From contig KV919062.1 of assembly GCA_002049455.2 (NCBI GenBank), forward strand, positions 1 through 64,000: a stretch of 64,000 nt of DNA. The letters are read 5' to 3'. The notes beneath the pieces were generated by a model, which was given only the letters and a program-made list of their open reading frames with translations, had not been told where the DNA came from and ran no database searches. Of this stretch, positions 54,494 through 64,000 are shown piece by piece (position 1 is the first letter of the stretch; every line of letters begins with the position of its first letter). Position numbers and translations under genes: made by a program. This DNA is from Porphyra umbilicalis. Lineage: Eukaryota; Rhodophyta; Bangiophyceae; Bangiales; Bangiaceae.

Positions 54494-56149
54494 ATGGACG
54501 GGGATGAGGATGATGCCGCAAGTCCCTTTGGCGGAGGAGCACCGCCCGGGGCCGGCGGGGACCCACATGTACCCCATTTGGCTTTGCGTCGGGTCGCCCT
54601 GGCCACCCCCTATATCGTGCCGCCCGGCCTACAAGCCGCCCTGCTGGAGGTGCCGCTGCCGCCAGCGAGGGCCGCCCGACCCTCAAGGGAGCGTCGCCGG
54701 CGTGTGCGCCCACGCCCCAACCTCCCTGCGGCGGGCGCTCCGGCAGTGCCTCGCCGCCGAGTACCCGGCACTCGTGCCGCGGCGGACGGGTCGTCGAGCT
54801 CTCCGCCTCCCCCTTCCGCTCCTGTTGACGCTTTCGGCACGGCCGATGGTGGGTCGTCGTCAGCCGAGTCGGACGCGGACACGCGTGACATGAGCGCTCG
54901 GGTCCTCGGCCTCATCGACCTTTACAAGGACCGCATGGTGCGGGAGCTCGCAGCGGTATTGACCGGCGAGACGAGGACGATGCTGGACGGGGGCACGCTG
55001 CTCCGCGTTGCGTGCGTCGCCGGGGGTGCGGCGGTCGCGTTGTCGGAGGGGGAGCGGGCCTACGTGACATGGTGCACTAGTGTGCATGGCGCCGTGATCT
55101 ACCTCTGCACCTGCGGGGGCCACGGCGGCGCCGAGTCGATCGAGGTGCGGTCGTTTGTAGGCACCTCCTCGACGTGCAGCCACGCTCGGGCGCTGAAGGC
55201 GTCATTCGACGAGCTTGCGCTCGCGGTCGGTGTAGCCGACGACTTGGGGCTGATCGACGCGTACCCGGTGCTCAACAACGCCGCTGTGGAGCCGTCGACC
55301 GAGTGTGCGGTCTACTTGGCGACCAAGACGGCGACCAAGATGGCCGTCTTTGCCGTACTGGACCAGGGGGCGTGGGCGGCCGTGCCTGTGCGGCGGCGGC
55401 TCGGCAAGAAGAGCAGAAGCAACAAGCGGACGCAGCTGCGCGCCGCCTGCACGCAGGTGAGCTGCGCCAAGCACCATTGGTGGTGCCCGCACGCGTCTGC
55501 TGCTTCCAGGTGGAGCACCGAGCTGCGCCTCGCCGCGGCATTGGCCGATGGGATGGGGGGCAACCCGCTACCTGACGGGCTCCATGACGTCCGCCTACCC
55601 GCCAGCGCGCCGTCAATGGCGCCCCTGTCGCCCAGTCAGCAAGGGGCTGCCGACGCCGCCTTCTCCGACGAGACGCGATGGCGCAACTCTCGCAACTTGC
55701 TCCCGTGTGAGGGGGAGGTGGATGACTGTTTGCTGTTTGACAAGGTGGCGGCGGCCGGCCGGTCTGGCGGCAGCCCGTCGTTCCTACCCGAGGTGCTTTG
55801 CGAGGCGCATTGCTTCGCCTGCGGTGCCTCGTACAATGGTGTGGGCGTCAAGAACACCGGCGCGGTTTTGCACACGCCCCGCGGCCGGATCTCCGTCTCT
55901 CTGCGTCAGTGGGTCTGCTCGTGCGGCAAGGAGGTCCCGTACGACGGGGCGCACGAGGCGCTCTTCGCGTCGACGTCCAAGACGGTCTTCACGCGCACGT
56001 TCATGGACGTCATGTCGCAGATGGTCTTCGCCGGACACAGTACGCTCTCGTCGGCCGCCTCGGTGCTCTGTTTTCTTTTGGAGGCCACCGACTCGCTCTC
56101 CGGCGCACCCTCTGGCTTGGCCCGCCAGACGCTCATCGCGGCGGCTCAT
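54494..56149 (+). CDS. KDZ transposase, N-terminal part (SWIM and CxC-like clusters), interrupted
   Basis: From ATG 54494 (MDGDEDDAASPFGGG) a disordered, Pro/Arg-rich N-terminal region leads to a SWIM-type zinc motif, LCTCG ... TCSHARALK (CxC...CxH, about 55106-55187). Further Cys/His clusters follow: QVSCAKHHWWCPHAS (about 55456-55500), LCEAHCFACGAS and WVCSCGKE (about 55797-55930). These resemble the CxC-type modules that precede Kyakuja-Dileera-Zisupton (KDZ) transposase domains. The frame is cut after base 56149 by a copia LTR; with the insert it ends at a stop at 56153-56155 just inside the LTR. Ignoring the insert and one CTCAT duplication, it continues in frame at 62118. These proteins are thought to catalyse DNA transposition. 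The first eight bases upstream are open, but there is no earlier ATG. Confidence 0.7.
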
Positions 56150-56522
56150 TGTTGAGCATGGCTCAGCAATTCCATTTGTCTATACTTACCCGGTTGAGCA
56201 TTGGGACTCAGTTTTGGGTATTTACCTATGCACTTGTTGTATGGTTTGTACTTGTGCGTACTTGCTTTTTTGGTCTCGTAGTGGGCACTCTCTGCTGGGG
56301 TGAGCTCGGGGGGGGGGACTTGTGTGGGGAGGTGCATGCCCCGTTCTGGGAGGTGCGCCGCGGCCCGCGCGCACTGAGAACTGAGGCACGTGGGTGTGCT
56401 CCGAGAGCGGGCTGCCCGACGACCTGTCCTGGGGCCGCCTGGGGTACATTAGGTGGCTGGACACGGCCCAGGACCTCTGCCATAGTAAAACAACGCACCC
56501 ACTTGACCACACCGACTTCACA
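56150..56522 (+). repeat. 5' LTR of copia element
   Basis: 373 bp, TG...CA ends. Differs from the 3' LTR by about eight substitutions and one G-run length change. It contains GTTGAGC near both the start and about base 44, and a G-run at about 56312. Confidence 0.92.
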
Positions 56523-56536
56523 GGTTATGGGCCCAG
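56523..56536 (+). promoter_or_regulatory. Primer-binding site for internal initiator Met-tRNA
   Basis: GGTTATGGGCCCAG immediately follows the LTR. It is complementary to the anticodon-stem/loop of eukaryotic initiator Met-tRNA (around CUGGGCCCAUAACC), not to a tRNA 3' end. This is the half-tRNA priming known from Drosophila copia and some relatives. Confidence 0.8.
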
Positions 56537-56678
56537 TGTCGCTGGTGGTCATCGTCGTCTTCCGTGCCGTTGTTGGCGGGACGACCTTGGTTGGGTTGCC
56601 GTGTGTTCCGGCGTCGGGCAGGTGGGTATAGCCTCCCACGTCGTCAGTGCCGCGCCTGCTGGCTTGGTTGTCATCGTC

Positions 56679-59600
56679 ATGTCGGAGTACGGCCGCTACG
56701 CTGGCCCTCGCTTCGCGCAGCTGGACGACGACTACAAGGTCTGGGCTGTGTACTGCCGTGCACAGATGATCAAGGAGAAGGTTTGAGCTGCGGTTGTGAC
56801 GGACCGGCCCGCGTCTGGGAGCGGTGCCAAGAGCGACGTTGCAGCTGAGGCGTGGGACCTCATGAACGAGTCGGCCCTGGCGACTATCCAGATGTCGGTC
56901 AAGCCGGTTCATCTTTATTCGGTGACGGCGGTCAGTACGGCCAAGGAGGCGTGGGATGCGCTCAAGGACATCTTTGAGGCGCGGGACAACGCACGCCTGC
57001 TGCAGCTCATGCATGAGCTGAGCAACCTCAAGAAGGGCAGCGACGAGAACATCATCAAGTACACGTCGCGCGCCAAGGGCATCCGTCAAGAGCTCTCCAT
57101 GCTGGGAAATCAGGTGGACGAGAACACGCTTGTCCTGCAGATCCTGTCGGGCCTTCCGGCCGAGTATGACATGATCAAGACCGTTCTGGAGAACATGGAC
57201 GGGAAGCGCAACCTCGCTGACGTGAGCGCCAAGCTGCTCACTGTGAAGCAGCGGGGGAGCCATGGGCGGTCGTCCTCGGCGACCGGCGTCAAGTCGCAAG
57301 CGTTTGCGGCAACGGCTTCTAAGAAGCCGTGGGACAAGCGCGCGGTCGTGTGCTACTACTGCGACAAGAAGGGGCACATGAAGCGCGACTGTCTCAAGAA
57401 GAAGGCCGACGACGCCAAGGGCAACAAGAAGCCAAATGGCGGGCGTCGTGAGGGTGGCGGTGGAGGTGGTGCACCTCCCCGCGCCGCATTGGCCTACGCT
57501 GCGTCGGCAGGCCAGGCCGGGAAGCTCAACGCTTCCGGGAGCACCAGCGGGTCCTCGACCTGGGTGTTGGACTCGGGTGCGACCAACCATATGGCCGCCC
57601 AGGACGCGGGTTTCACCGTCAAGACGACGGGGAGCGGGGCCAAGGTCACTCTCGCTGACGGCCACAAGGTGCCCATCAAGGGGCACGGATACGCGTCCAT
57701 GGACGTGGGGAAGGGAATCACCACGGCTCGCATGGTCCTCGATGAGGCCATGCTTGTGCCGGATCTGACAGACAACCTTCTGTCGGTCCGAGCGGTCGAC
57801 CGCTGTGGCGGTGCCGTGGTGTTCGTTGGGGACGCCTGCTATATCCTCAGTGATGGGGAAGCGGTGCTCGCGAGCGGAGTTTTGAGCAACGCGTCTGTCG
57901 TCGGCTCGGTCAACGAGTCGGAGAACTACGTGCTCAAGGTGACTCCGGTCACGGCATCGGCCAGAGCCGCCTCCACGCAAATGGACGGCGAGGCAGAGCT
58001 GTGGCACCGCCGGTTCAACCACTTGGGTTTCGAGAACCTCAAGCGTGTGGTTGGGATGGTCGATGGGATTCCATCGACGGTAGCCGACGCCAAGTGCGTT
58101 CCTGGTACGGTATGCGTGCCTCGTGTCGACGGGAAGATGGCGTGTTCTCCGCATCATCGCTCGACAACGACCACCACCAAGTGCGAGTTGGTTCACACGG
58201 ACGTTGATGGGCCGTTGACGGCGTCGCTGGGCGGCTCTGTCTACTTCGTGACTCTGATGGAAGACTCCACTGGGTTCATCACGGCGACGCCCATCAAGTC
58301 CAAGGGCATGGTTCCGGATGTCCTCAAGGCCCGCATCAAGCAGCTAGAGACCCTCACTGGGCTTGAGGTGAAGCAGGTTCGTCACGATGGCGCCAAGGAG
58401 TACGTGAGCCGCGACCTCCAAGCCTGGTATGAAGACAAAGGCATTACGTCTGAGAAGACGGCGCCGTACTCTTCGCAGCAGAACGGGAAGGCAGAGCGCG
58501 CCAACCGGTACATCATGGAGCGCGTCCGTGCGGCTCTTCTGGATGCAGGAGCGGAAGAGGAGCTGTGGGCGGAGGCTTTGTCATCCGTCATCCACGTGCT
58601 CAACCGATCCCCCAAGGCGGGTCAAGATGTGACCCCGCTGGAAGCCCTCACGGGGAGACGCCCCGACGTGAAGGGATTTCGGGTCTGGGGGAGCCGGGCA
58701 TGGGCTCTGAAGCCCAAGCAGCAGCAGCGAAAGCTGGAACCCAGGACCGACGTCGGCCGTTTTGTCGGCTACACTGTTGGTGGCAAGGCCTACCACATCC
58801 TAGAGGATGGCTCAAACAAGGTTTTTGAGCGCCGAGATGTGCTCATGGAGGAGACCTCAAGCAAAGCCATCAAGATGACCTCTGTCCCTGGCCCTGCTTC
58901 CACCCCTTTCCTGACCAGTCAGACGGATGGTGACAAGGAGGACGGCGCCATGGACATGCTGGAAGCGAAAGCCGCAAGCGGGGACGAGTATGCCTCGCAG
59001 CAGTCGTCAGAGAGCGACGTTGAGCCGGACGAGGCTTCCGGAATCGACGCAGAAGACGGAGATGACAATGACGCCGGCGAGGACGCGGCGGATCATGATG
59101 GACACGACGTGCTGTCTGGATCCACCACAGAGAGTGGTGACGACGGGGTGCAAGCACTCCGGCGGTAGAAGCGCAAGCCGGCACCCAAGGTTACCTGGTG
59201 GGAGCGTAACCCAAAGGCATACGCTGCAGAAGGACCCAAGGGCGGAGATCCGTCGGGATGGGACCTGACCAAGGCGCCAGCCAATGCGAAGGAGGCGCGT
59301 GCGCGATCGGACTGGCCGCGTTAGAAGGCGGCTGAGAAAGAAGAGTACCTCGCACACAAGAAGCTTGGTACCTGGTCCAATACCAGGAGCAGCAACAAGC
59401 GTAAGGCTGTCAAAACGCGGTACGTGTACGACATCAAGCACGATGCTGAGGGCAACATGACTCGGTACAAGGCGCGACTGGTGGCGCAGGGCTTCAACCA
59501 AGTGCCGGGGCGCGACTTTGATGAGACATGGGCACCAGTGCCGAGCTCGGCCACGACACGCGCGCTCTTCGCGGTGGCGGCGGCCAAGGACTGGGAAGTT

Positions 59601-60863
59601 CACCACGTGGATGTGAAGACGGCCTTCCTCAACGCAAAGATGGACAAGGAGATGTACATCAAGCTTCCGGTCGGAGCCGAGCCGGGGGAGGAAGGTGATG
59701 TCCGCCGTCTGAACCTGGCTCTCTATGGGACCAAACAGGCGGGACGATTGTGGGGCATCAAGCTTACCAAAGAGCTCAATGCCATCGGAGCGGTCCGGTC
59801 CAAGGTGGACCCGTGCCTCTACACGTGGAGCCACCCTGTGCACGGGCTTGTCTACATCCTCGTCTACGTGAACGATCTCATTGTGGCTGGAAAAAGCCTC
59901 GAAGGGGTCCAGATGGTCAAGGCCTCGGTTTCGGCGTCTTTCGACGTGCGCGACATGGGTGAGGTCAAGGACTTCATTGGCATGAAGGTCATGCGAGATC
60001 GGGCTGCCAAGGTGATCACCCTGAGCAATCCGGGGCATGTCAGTTCCCTGCTTGAGGCTTTCCAGATGGACAAGTCTGCGCCTAACAAGACGCCCATGGT
60101 GTCAGGTGCCAAGCTTTGCAGGACGGGGGAGAATCTACTGCCCGAGGGCAACCGGTACGCCGAGCTTGTTGGCTCGTTGCTGTACCTCTCCACGACGACG
60201 AGGCCGGACATTGCCTTTGCCGTGGGCGTGCTCTCCCGCTACATGTCATGCCCCGAGGAGGACCACATGCGCGCGGCCAAGGGGGTGCTCCGATATCTTC
60301 GCGGGGCTACGCGACTAGGGGTCGTGTACGGCGACGACAAGCCTCTCCAAGGGTACGTTGACGCAGACTGGGCAGGCGATATTGACGCTCGTCGGTCGAC
60401 GACGGGCTTTGTCTTCACCCTCAATGGCGGGCCGATATCGTGGACGAGCAAGCGCCAGTCGACCGTGGCGACGTCAACGGCCGAGGCCGAGTACGTCGCC
60501 GCCGCTATGGCGACCAAGGAGGCGCTGTGGCTGCGCAAACTTCTGTCGGAGCTGGGCGTCGACGGGGACGCCGTGCCCATGGGGGAGGACAACCAGGCGT
60601 GCCTCGCTTTGGTCAACAATCCCGAAGCCACCGGGCGTACCAAGCACGTAGACGTTGCCTACCACATGGTGCGCGACTACGTCGCGCGTGGGGAGGTTGC
60701 CTTCTACTTTCTTCCCAGCGCCGACATGCCCGCAGATGGCATGACGAAGCCACTGCCGGCCCCGGCGTTCACCACATTCCGGGGCGTCATCGGCGTTGGC
60801 TCGGATCTGGGCACTTCGGGGAGTAGCGGCACGCGGGCCCTACGTCCTGCGCCGCAGTGCTGA
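56679..60863 (+). pseudogene. Copia gag-pol, three in-frame stops and altered RT active site
   Basis: One frame spans everything. Gag (from ATG 56679) ends in a zinc knuckle CYYCDKKGHMKRDC (about 57351-57392). Protease has DSGA (about 57570). Integrase has the HRRFNH zinc part and the D, D, E residues in HTDVDGP, RHDGAKEY and NGKAERAN (about 58197, 58386, 58494). Reverse transcriptase starts with TRYKARLVAQGFNQ. RNase H has DADWAGD and SKRQSTVATSTAEAEY. Lesions are TGA at 56784-56786 (a Trp position by family pattern), TAG at 59166-59168, TAG at 59322-59324 (again a likely Trp) and YVND instead of YVDD at 59865-59876. At least three of the four fit single G-to-A changes on this strand. The product is not functional as read. 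Confidence 0.9.
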
Positions 60864-60962
60864 ACCCCCTCGGGGGGGGCGGCGGTTGGCGGCGGAGTGG
60901 CGGTGTCGGCGGCCCGGAACGGCTTCGGGTCGATTGGGCGGTTTACGGCGAAGTCGGGGGCT

Positions 60963-61637
60963 GGGCTGTATCAGTACAGCCCTCCTCGGAATCGGGATCC
61001 GATTGTCGGCGGGCTGTACTGATACAGCCCGAGTCGGATTCGTGCCGAAATTCGTCGATCAAGTCGACGTTTCGCCGATCGAGTCGGGGGCGGCCGGTCG
61101 AATCGATGTGTACCGAACGTTTCGTCGGACGATCCGATCAACATTGGACGACCGCGTCGATTCGATTTTCGGCTGGGCGGTAGCCGTTACGGCTGTACTG
61201 ATACAGCTCCAGGCCCTTGCATCGCTACGAAGGCAGCGGCTTGCGTCGCCTTTACGCCGACTGGGTGGCCTGCGGCGGTCGGGCGGTCGGCTAAGGGCTT
61301 CTCCGATGCTGTCCGCGTCGACCGAGGCGGACTTGGCGGACATCGTTTTTTTTTGTTTTAAGTGGCGGGGGGAGGGCTGTACTGATACAGCCCAGCTTCA
61401 TGCGTCTCTACCAAGTCGGCGGTTTGCGTCGCCTTTGCGGCGGTTGGGCGGCTTGCGGCGGCCTGGCGGTCGACTGGCGGGTGCTCTGATGCTGTCTGAG
61501 TCGGCGGTTGTCGACTTGGCGGTGGGCGGTTTTTTGGCCCACATCGCGTTTTGCGGCCAAGTCGGGGAGGGGGGTTCTGTATCAGTACAGCCCAAAACTG
61601 ATATGGCTTCCCGAGGAGGGCTGTACTGCTACAGCCC
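60963..61637. repeat. Six hairpins GGGCTGTA-N4-TACAGCCC between pol and the 3' LTR
   Basis: Near-identical 20-bp palindromes lie at 60963-60982, 61011-61030, 61191-61208, 61374-61393, 61575-61593 and 61618-61637. They have 8-bp arms and centres TCAG, CTGA or CTGC; the third and fifth have an end mismatch. The centre TCAG/CTGA shows that both orientations occur. The third and fourth head two about 190-bp diverged repeats (CTT(T/G)CG(T/G)CGCCTTT(A/G)CG region), so part of the array grew by tandem duplication. Confidence 0.75.
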
Positions 61638-61732
61638 GGGCCCGAGCAGCGGCGATCGGGAAGCCAAATCAAGCTGTAAGCCGCAAGCTGGGCTAAATTG
61701 CATCCGGACTCCGGAACCGTCACAATGTAATT

Positions 61733-61740
61733 GGGGGGAG
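61733..61740 (+). promoter_or_regulatory. Polypurine tract of copia element
   Basis: GGGGGGAG directly before the TG of the 3' LTR, the expected site of plus-strand DNA priming. Confidence 0.85.
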
Positions 61741-62112
61741 TGTTGAGCATGGCTCAGCAATTCCATTTGTCTATACTTACCCGGTTGAGCATTGGGACTC
61801 AGTTTTGGGTATTTACCTATGCACTTGTTGTATGTTTTGTACTTGTGTGTACTTGATTTGTTGGTCTCGTAGTGGGCACTCTCTGCTGGGGTGAGCTCGG
61901 GGGGGGGACTTGTGTGGGGAGGTGCATGCCCCGTTCTGGGAGGTGCGCCGCGGCCCGCGCGCACTGAGAACTGAGGCACGTGGGTGTGCTCCGAGAGCGG
62001 GCTGCCCGACGACCTGTCCTGGGGCCGCCTGGGGTACATTTGGTGGCTGGACACGGCCCGGGACCTCTGCCATAGTAAAACAACGCACCCACTTGACCAT
62101 ACTGACTTCACA
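61741..62112 (+). repeat. 3' LTR of copia element
   Basis: 372 bp, TG...CA ends, followed by the CTCAT duplication at 62113-62117 and then by the resumed KDZ transposase frame. Confidence 0.92.
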
Positions 62113-62117
62113 CTCAT

Positions 62118-64000
62118 CGGTACGCGCGTACCCTCATCGTGCCGGCAGTCCTCTTCCGCTGCGACAAGTGCAAGGTGCTCGGCGACTGGCCGTATATCGC
62201 CATCGTTGCTGACGGGAAGGTGCTTTCTATCCTTCGCAATCAGTCGCAGCCGCTCATCCGCGTGACGGAGGACGTGCGTGTTGTTCCGATGGACACCAAC
62301 CACGGGTCGTGTGTGCCGGTTGCTGCCATCCGGGGGGCTGTTCGCAAGCGCTTGTCGGCAGACCGCGGTGCTGTGGTGCGGCTCACCAAGGATGAGCACG
62401 CCGCGTTGTCGAGACTGGGGGAGGAGCTGCTCTCAGTTCCAGTGGCGCACGCGGTTGAGGAGCAGCACAGCTCCCCGCGCGCCGTCATGTGGGCAGCAGC
62501 CTTCCTCTTCTTTTCTTTCTACACAAACGATCAGGCGCACGAGTTGCCGGTGGTGGCAGGGGCCGCGGCGGGTGCAGACGACAACGCCGAGGCGGCAGGC
62601 ACAGACCAAGGTGCCAATGGTGTGCCGGCTGTTGGCGCACATGCCGGTGGTGTCAACCCTGGTGGCGGCGACGTGCCCATGGCCAACGCTGCAGCAGGAG
62701 GTGTCGCTGACGGTGTCCAAGGTGGTGAGGCTGCGGTAGCTGGTGGTGCTGCTGCTGGCGCCGCCGCCGCCGACGGCCCCATGGTCTGTTTCAGCCGGGA
62801 GGTGACCGATGCGTTCGGCGGCATGGCCGACAAGGGGCGGCTGGCAGATCAGTGGCGCGTCGTGCGGCGCTTCTTGACGACCTTTTTCGCGGAGCCGGTG
62901 CTCGGCGCCTTTGCCGGCCTGCGCAAGAAGCGCATCCAGCGGCTCGCCAAACAGCTTGTGCTTGGCAAGTCGGTCGCGGAGTGGCGCCCCAACGCCAAGG
63001 CCGTCGAGTCCGTAGGGGTCGTGTGGCCTTTTCTCCGGCTGATTGGAGAGGCCGATGCGGTCGACCCGCTGACGACCCGGGCGATAGGGGAGCTGCTGCT
63101 CTTCACGTGCGGCGTCGACGCCTACTGGGAGACGCTCTGGTGGCGGCAAGCGTCCGACGGCGCCAAGGCGTTTGAGGCGCAGTGGAAGGTGACGTCGCCC
63201 GACAAGTACAAGGCGTGGCTCGCCTCTCGCCCCGACATCGTGCCGTCCAATCCGTTGCTGGCGTCCAGCGTGCACTGTCGCGCCCGCGCCGTCGCACAAG
63301 CCATGGAGGTGCGCAGCGGCCACGTGTGGCCCGACTTGGAGCCTGTCCGCCCGTTTATCACCGACGGCAAGGCGGACGCCGTCAACGCGGCGCGAGCGGC
63401 CAAGGCCAGCGCCGACCGGGAGACACTGCAGGCGTTGCTGAGCAAGGAGCTCGGCGCGGACGATTGCCGACACAGCTTCCTCAACTCGGAGACGTTCATG
63501 CCGGGTATCGAGAACTTCCTTTGTCCCTGCGGCCTGCTCATTGGGTACGATTTCCTCGACCGCGCTGAGAGCCCGGCGCACGTGCTGGCATCGATCGCCC
63601 AGCGCTTCACCCTTCTACCGTCGGTCATCTACTTTGATACAGCTTGTCAACTGGCTCGCAATGCGTCGCGGCGCGTGCCATGGCTCGTCAACCGGTCGGA
63701 TGCGGCTTGCAGTGTGGATCGGGCGCACCACCAGAAGAAGCAGCACAAGTGCTCCACGGTGTTTGACGCCGACGCCTACCCGTCGCGGTCGGTGCGGCAT
63801 CGGACCGCATGCGCCGAAAGTCGACACTCACTCAACAAGGCTTTCAAGACGCACTTGGCGCATCTACGTCAAGATCACTTCATCGTGCAAATGCGGCTCC
63901 TGGGCGCAATGATCAACCTGCGCGTCAAGATGCGCAAGTCGCTGGGCAAAGAAACAAACCACCGGCGTATGTGCGCCTTCTTCCACGAGCACGTCCAGTC
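62118..64000 (+). CDS. KDZ transposase, C-terminal part, runs off right edge
   Basis: The frame with codons starting at 62118 is open for all 627 codons to the window end. It begins with the last Cys pair of the upstream cluster (FRCDKCKVL, about 62154-62180). It continues through an Ala/Gly-rich linker (about 62550-62780) into the KDZ core: CPCGLLIGYDFLDRAESPAH (about 63523-63580), IYFDTACQLARNASRR (about 63627-63675) and VDRAHHQKKQHKCSTVF (about 63715-63765). The Asp in FDTACQL and the Asp/His pair in VDRAHH sit where the KDZ fold places catalytic and metal-binding residues. It is separated from its own 5' half by the copia insertion. As it stands it lacks a start of its own in a useful place. 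Confidence 0.72.

Larger units (their letters stand above)
56150..62112 (+). mobile_element. Complete Ty1/copia LTR retrotransposon with CTCAT duplication
   Basis: Two LTRs (56150-56522 and 61741-62112) are about 98% identical, begin TGTTGAGC and end TTCACA. Exact 5-bp duplications CTCAT lie at 56145-56149 and 62113-62117. The order between them is primer-binding site, a single gag-pol frame with protease, integrase, reverse transcriptase, RNase H (the Ty1/copia order), a hairpin-rich 3' region and a polypurine tract. The LTR differences show the insertion is not brand new. Confidence 0.95.

Noticed and set aside
60963-61637. CRISPR-like array in the copia 3' region
   Set aside because: Repeats are palindromic, alternate in centre orientation, have irregular spacing (about 50-200 bp) and sit inside an LTR element of a eukaryote.

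Overview
This is a eukaryotic nuclear window, very GC-rich, and packed with nested transposable elements and GC-rich minisatellites. The evidence is two hAT DNA-transposon families with exact 8-bp target duplications, a complete Ty1/copia LTR retrotransposon, a KDZ-type transposase, a Crypton-like tyrosine recombinase, and secreted or membrane proteins with N-terminal hydrophobic segments and N-glycosylation sites. Long uninterrupted reading frames, few introns, GC-rich low-complexity DNA, a polysaccharide-lyase-like gene and a copia element with an internal initiator-Met-tRNA primer site fit a bangiophyte red alga (Porphyra/Pyropia type). This is an inference; a haptophyte or green alga is not excluded. 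No rRNA or confident tRNA gene was found.

Layout. 1-4190 (-): remains of a heparinase II/III-like polysaccharide lyase with a Pro/Thr/Glu-rich repeat stalk and a hydrophobic N terminus, broken by many frameshifts. 4380-7130: GC-rich repeats, including a block repeated at about 40.5-41.1 kb. 7.2-9.7 kb: three short inverted-repeat (MITE-like) elements. 10.9-15.7 kb: a Crypton-like tyrosine recombinase gene split by a 3.06-kb hAT element (hAT-1, 11075-14134). 16.6-18.5 kb: probable bZIP gene. 19.6-20.9 kb: 2-oxoglutarate/Fe(II) oxygenase-like gene with one homopolymer frameshift. 24757-28782: first full-length copy of a second hAT family (hAT-2A). 30925-32220 (-): uncharacterised coiled-coil protein. 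36200-38533 (-): large intact membrane glycoprotein of unknown function. 39.3-40.3 kb: duplicated promoter block, TATA box and first exon of a secreted glycosidase-like gene. 42770-46793: second copy of the hAT-2 element (hAT-2B), inserted in a 168-170-bp satellite that continues to about 47.65 kb. 48096-51053: repeat-rich 985-aa protein. 54494 to window end: KDZ transposase gene with SWIM and CxC-like cysteine clusters, interrupted by a 5.96-kb copia element (56150-62112).

The dominant story is transposon-in-transposon nesting. hAT-1 sits inside the recombinase reading frame and copia inside the KDZ reading frame. In both cases the host frame reads through if the insert and one target duplication are ignored. 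The two hAT-2 copies carry different lesions, which points to recent mobilisation in trans. The copia element has three in-frame stops and an altered reverse-transcriptase active site, so it is inactive as read.
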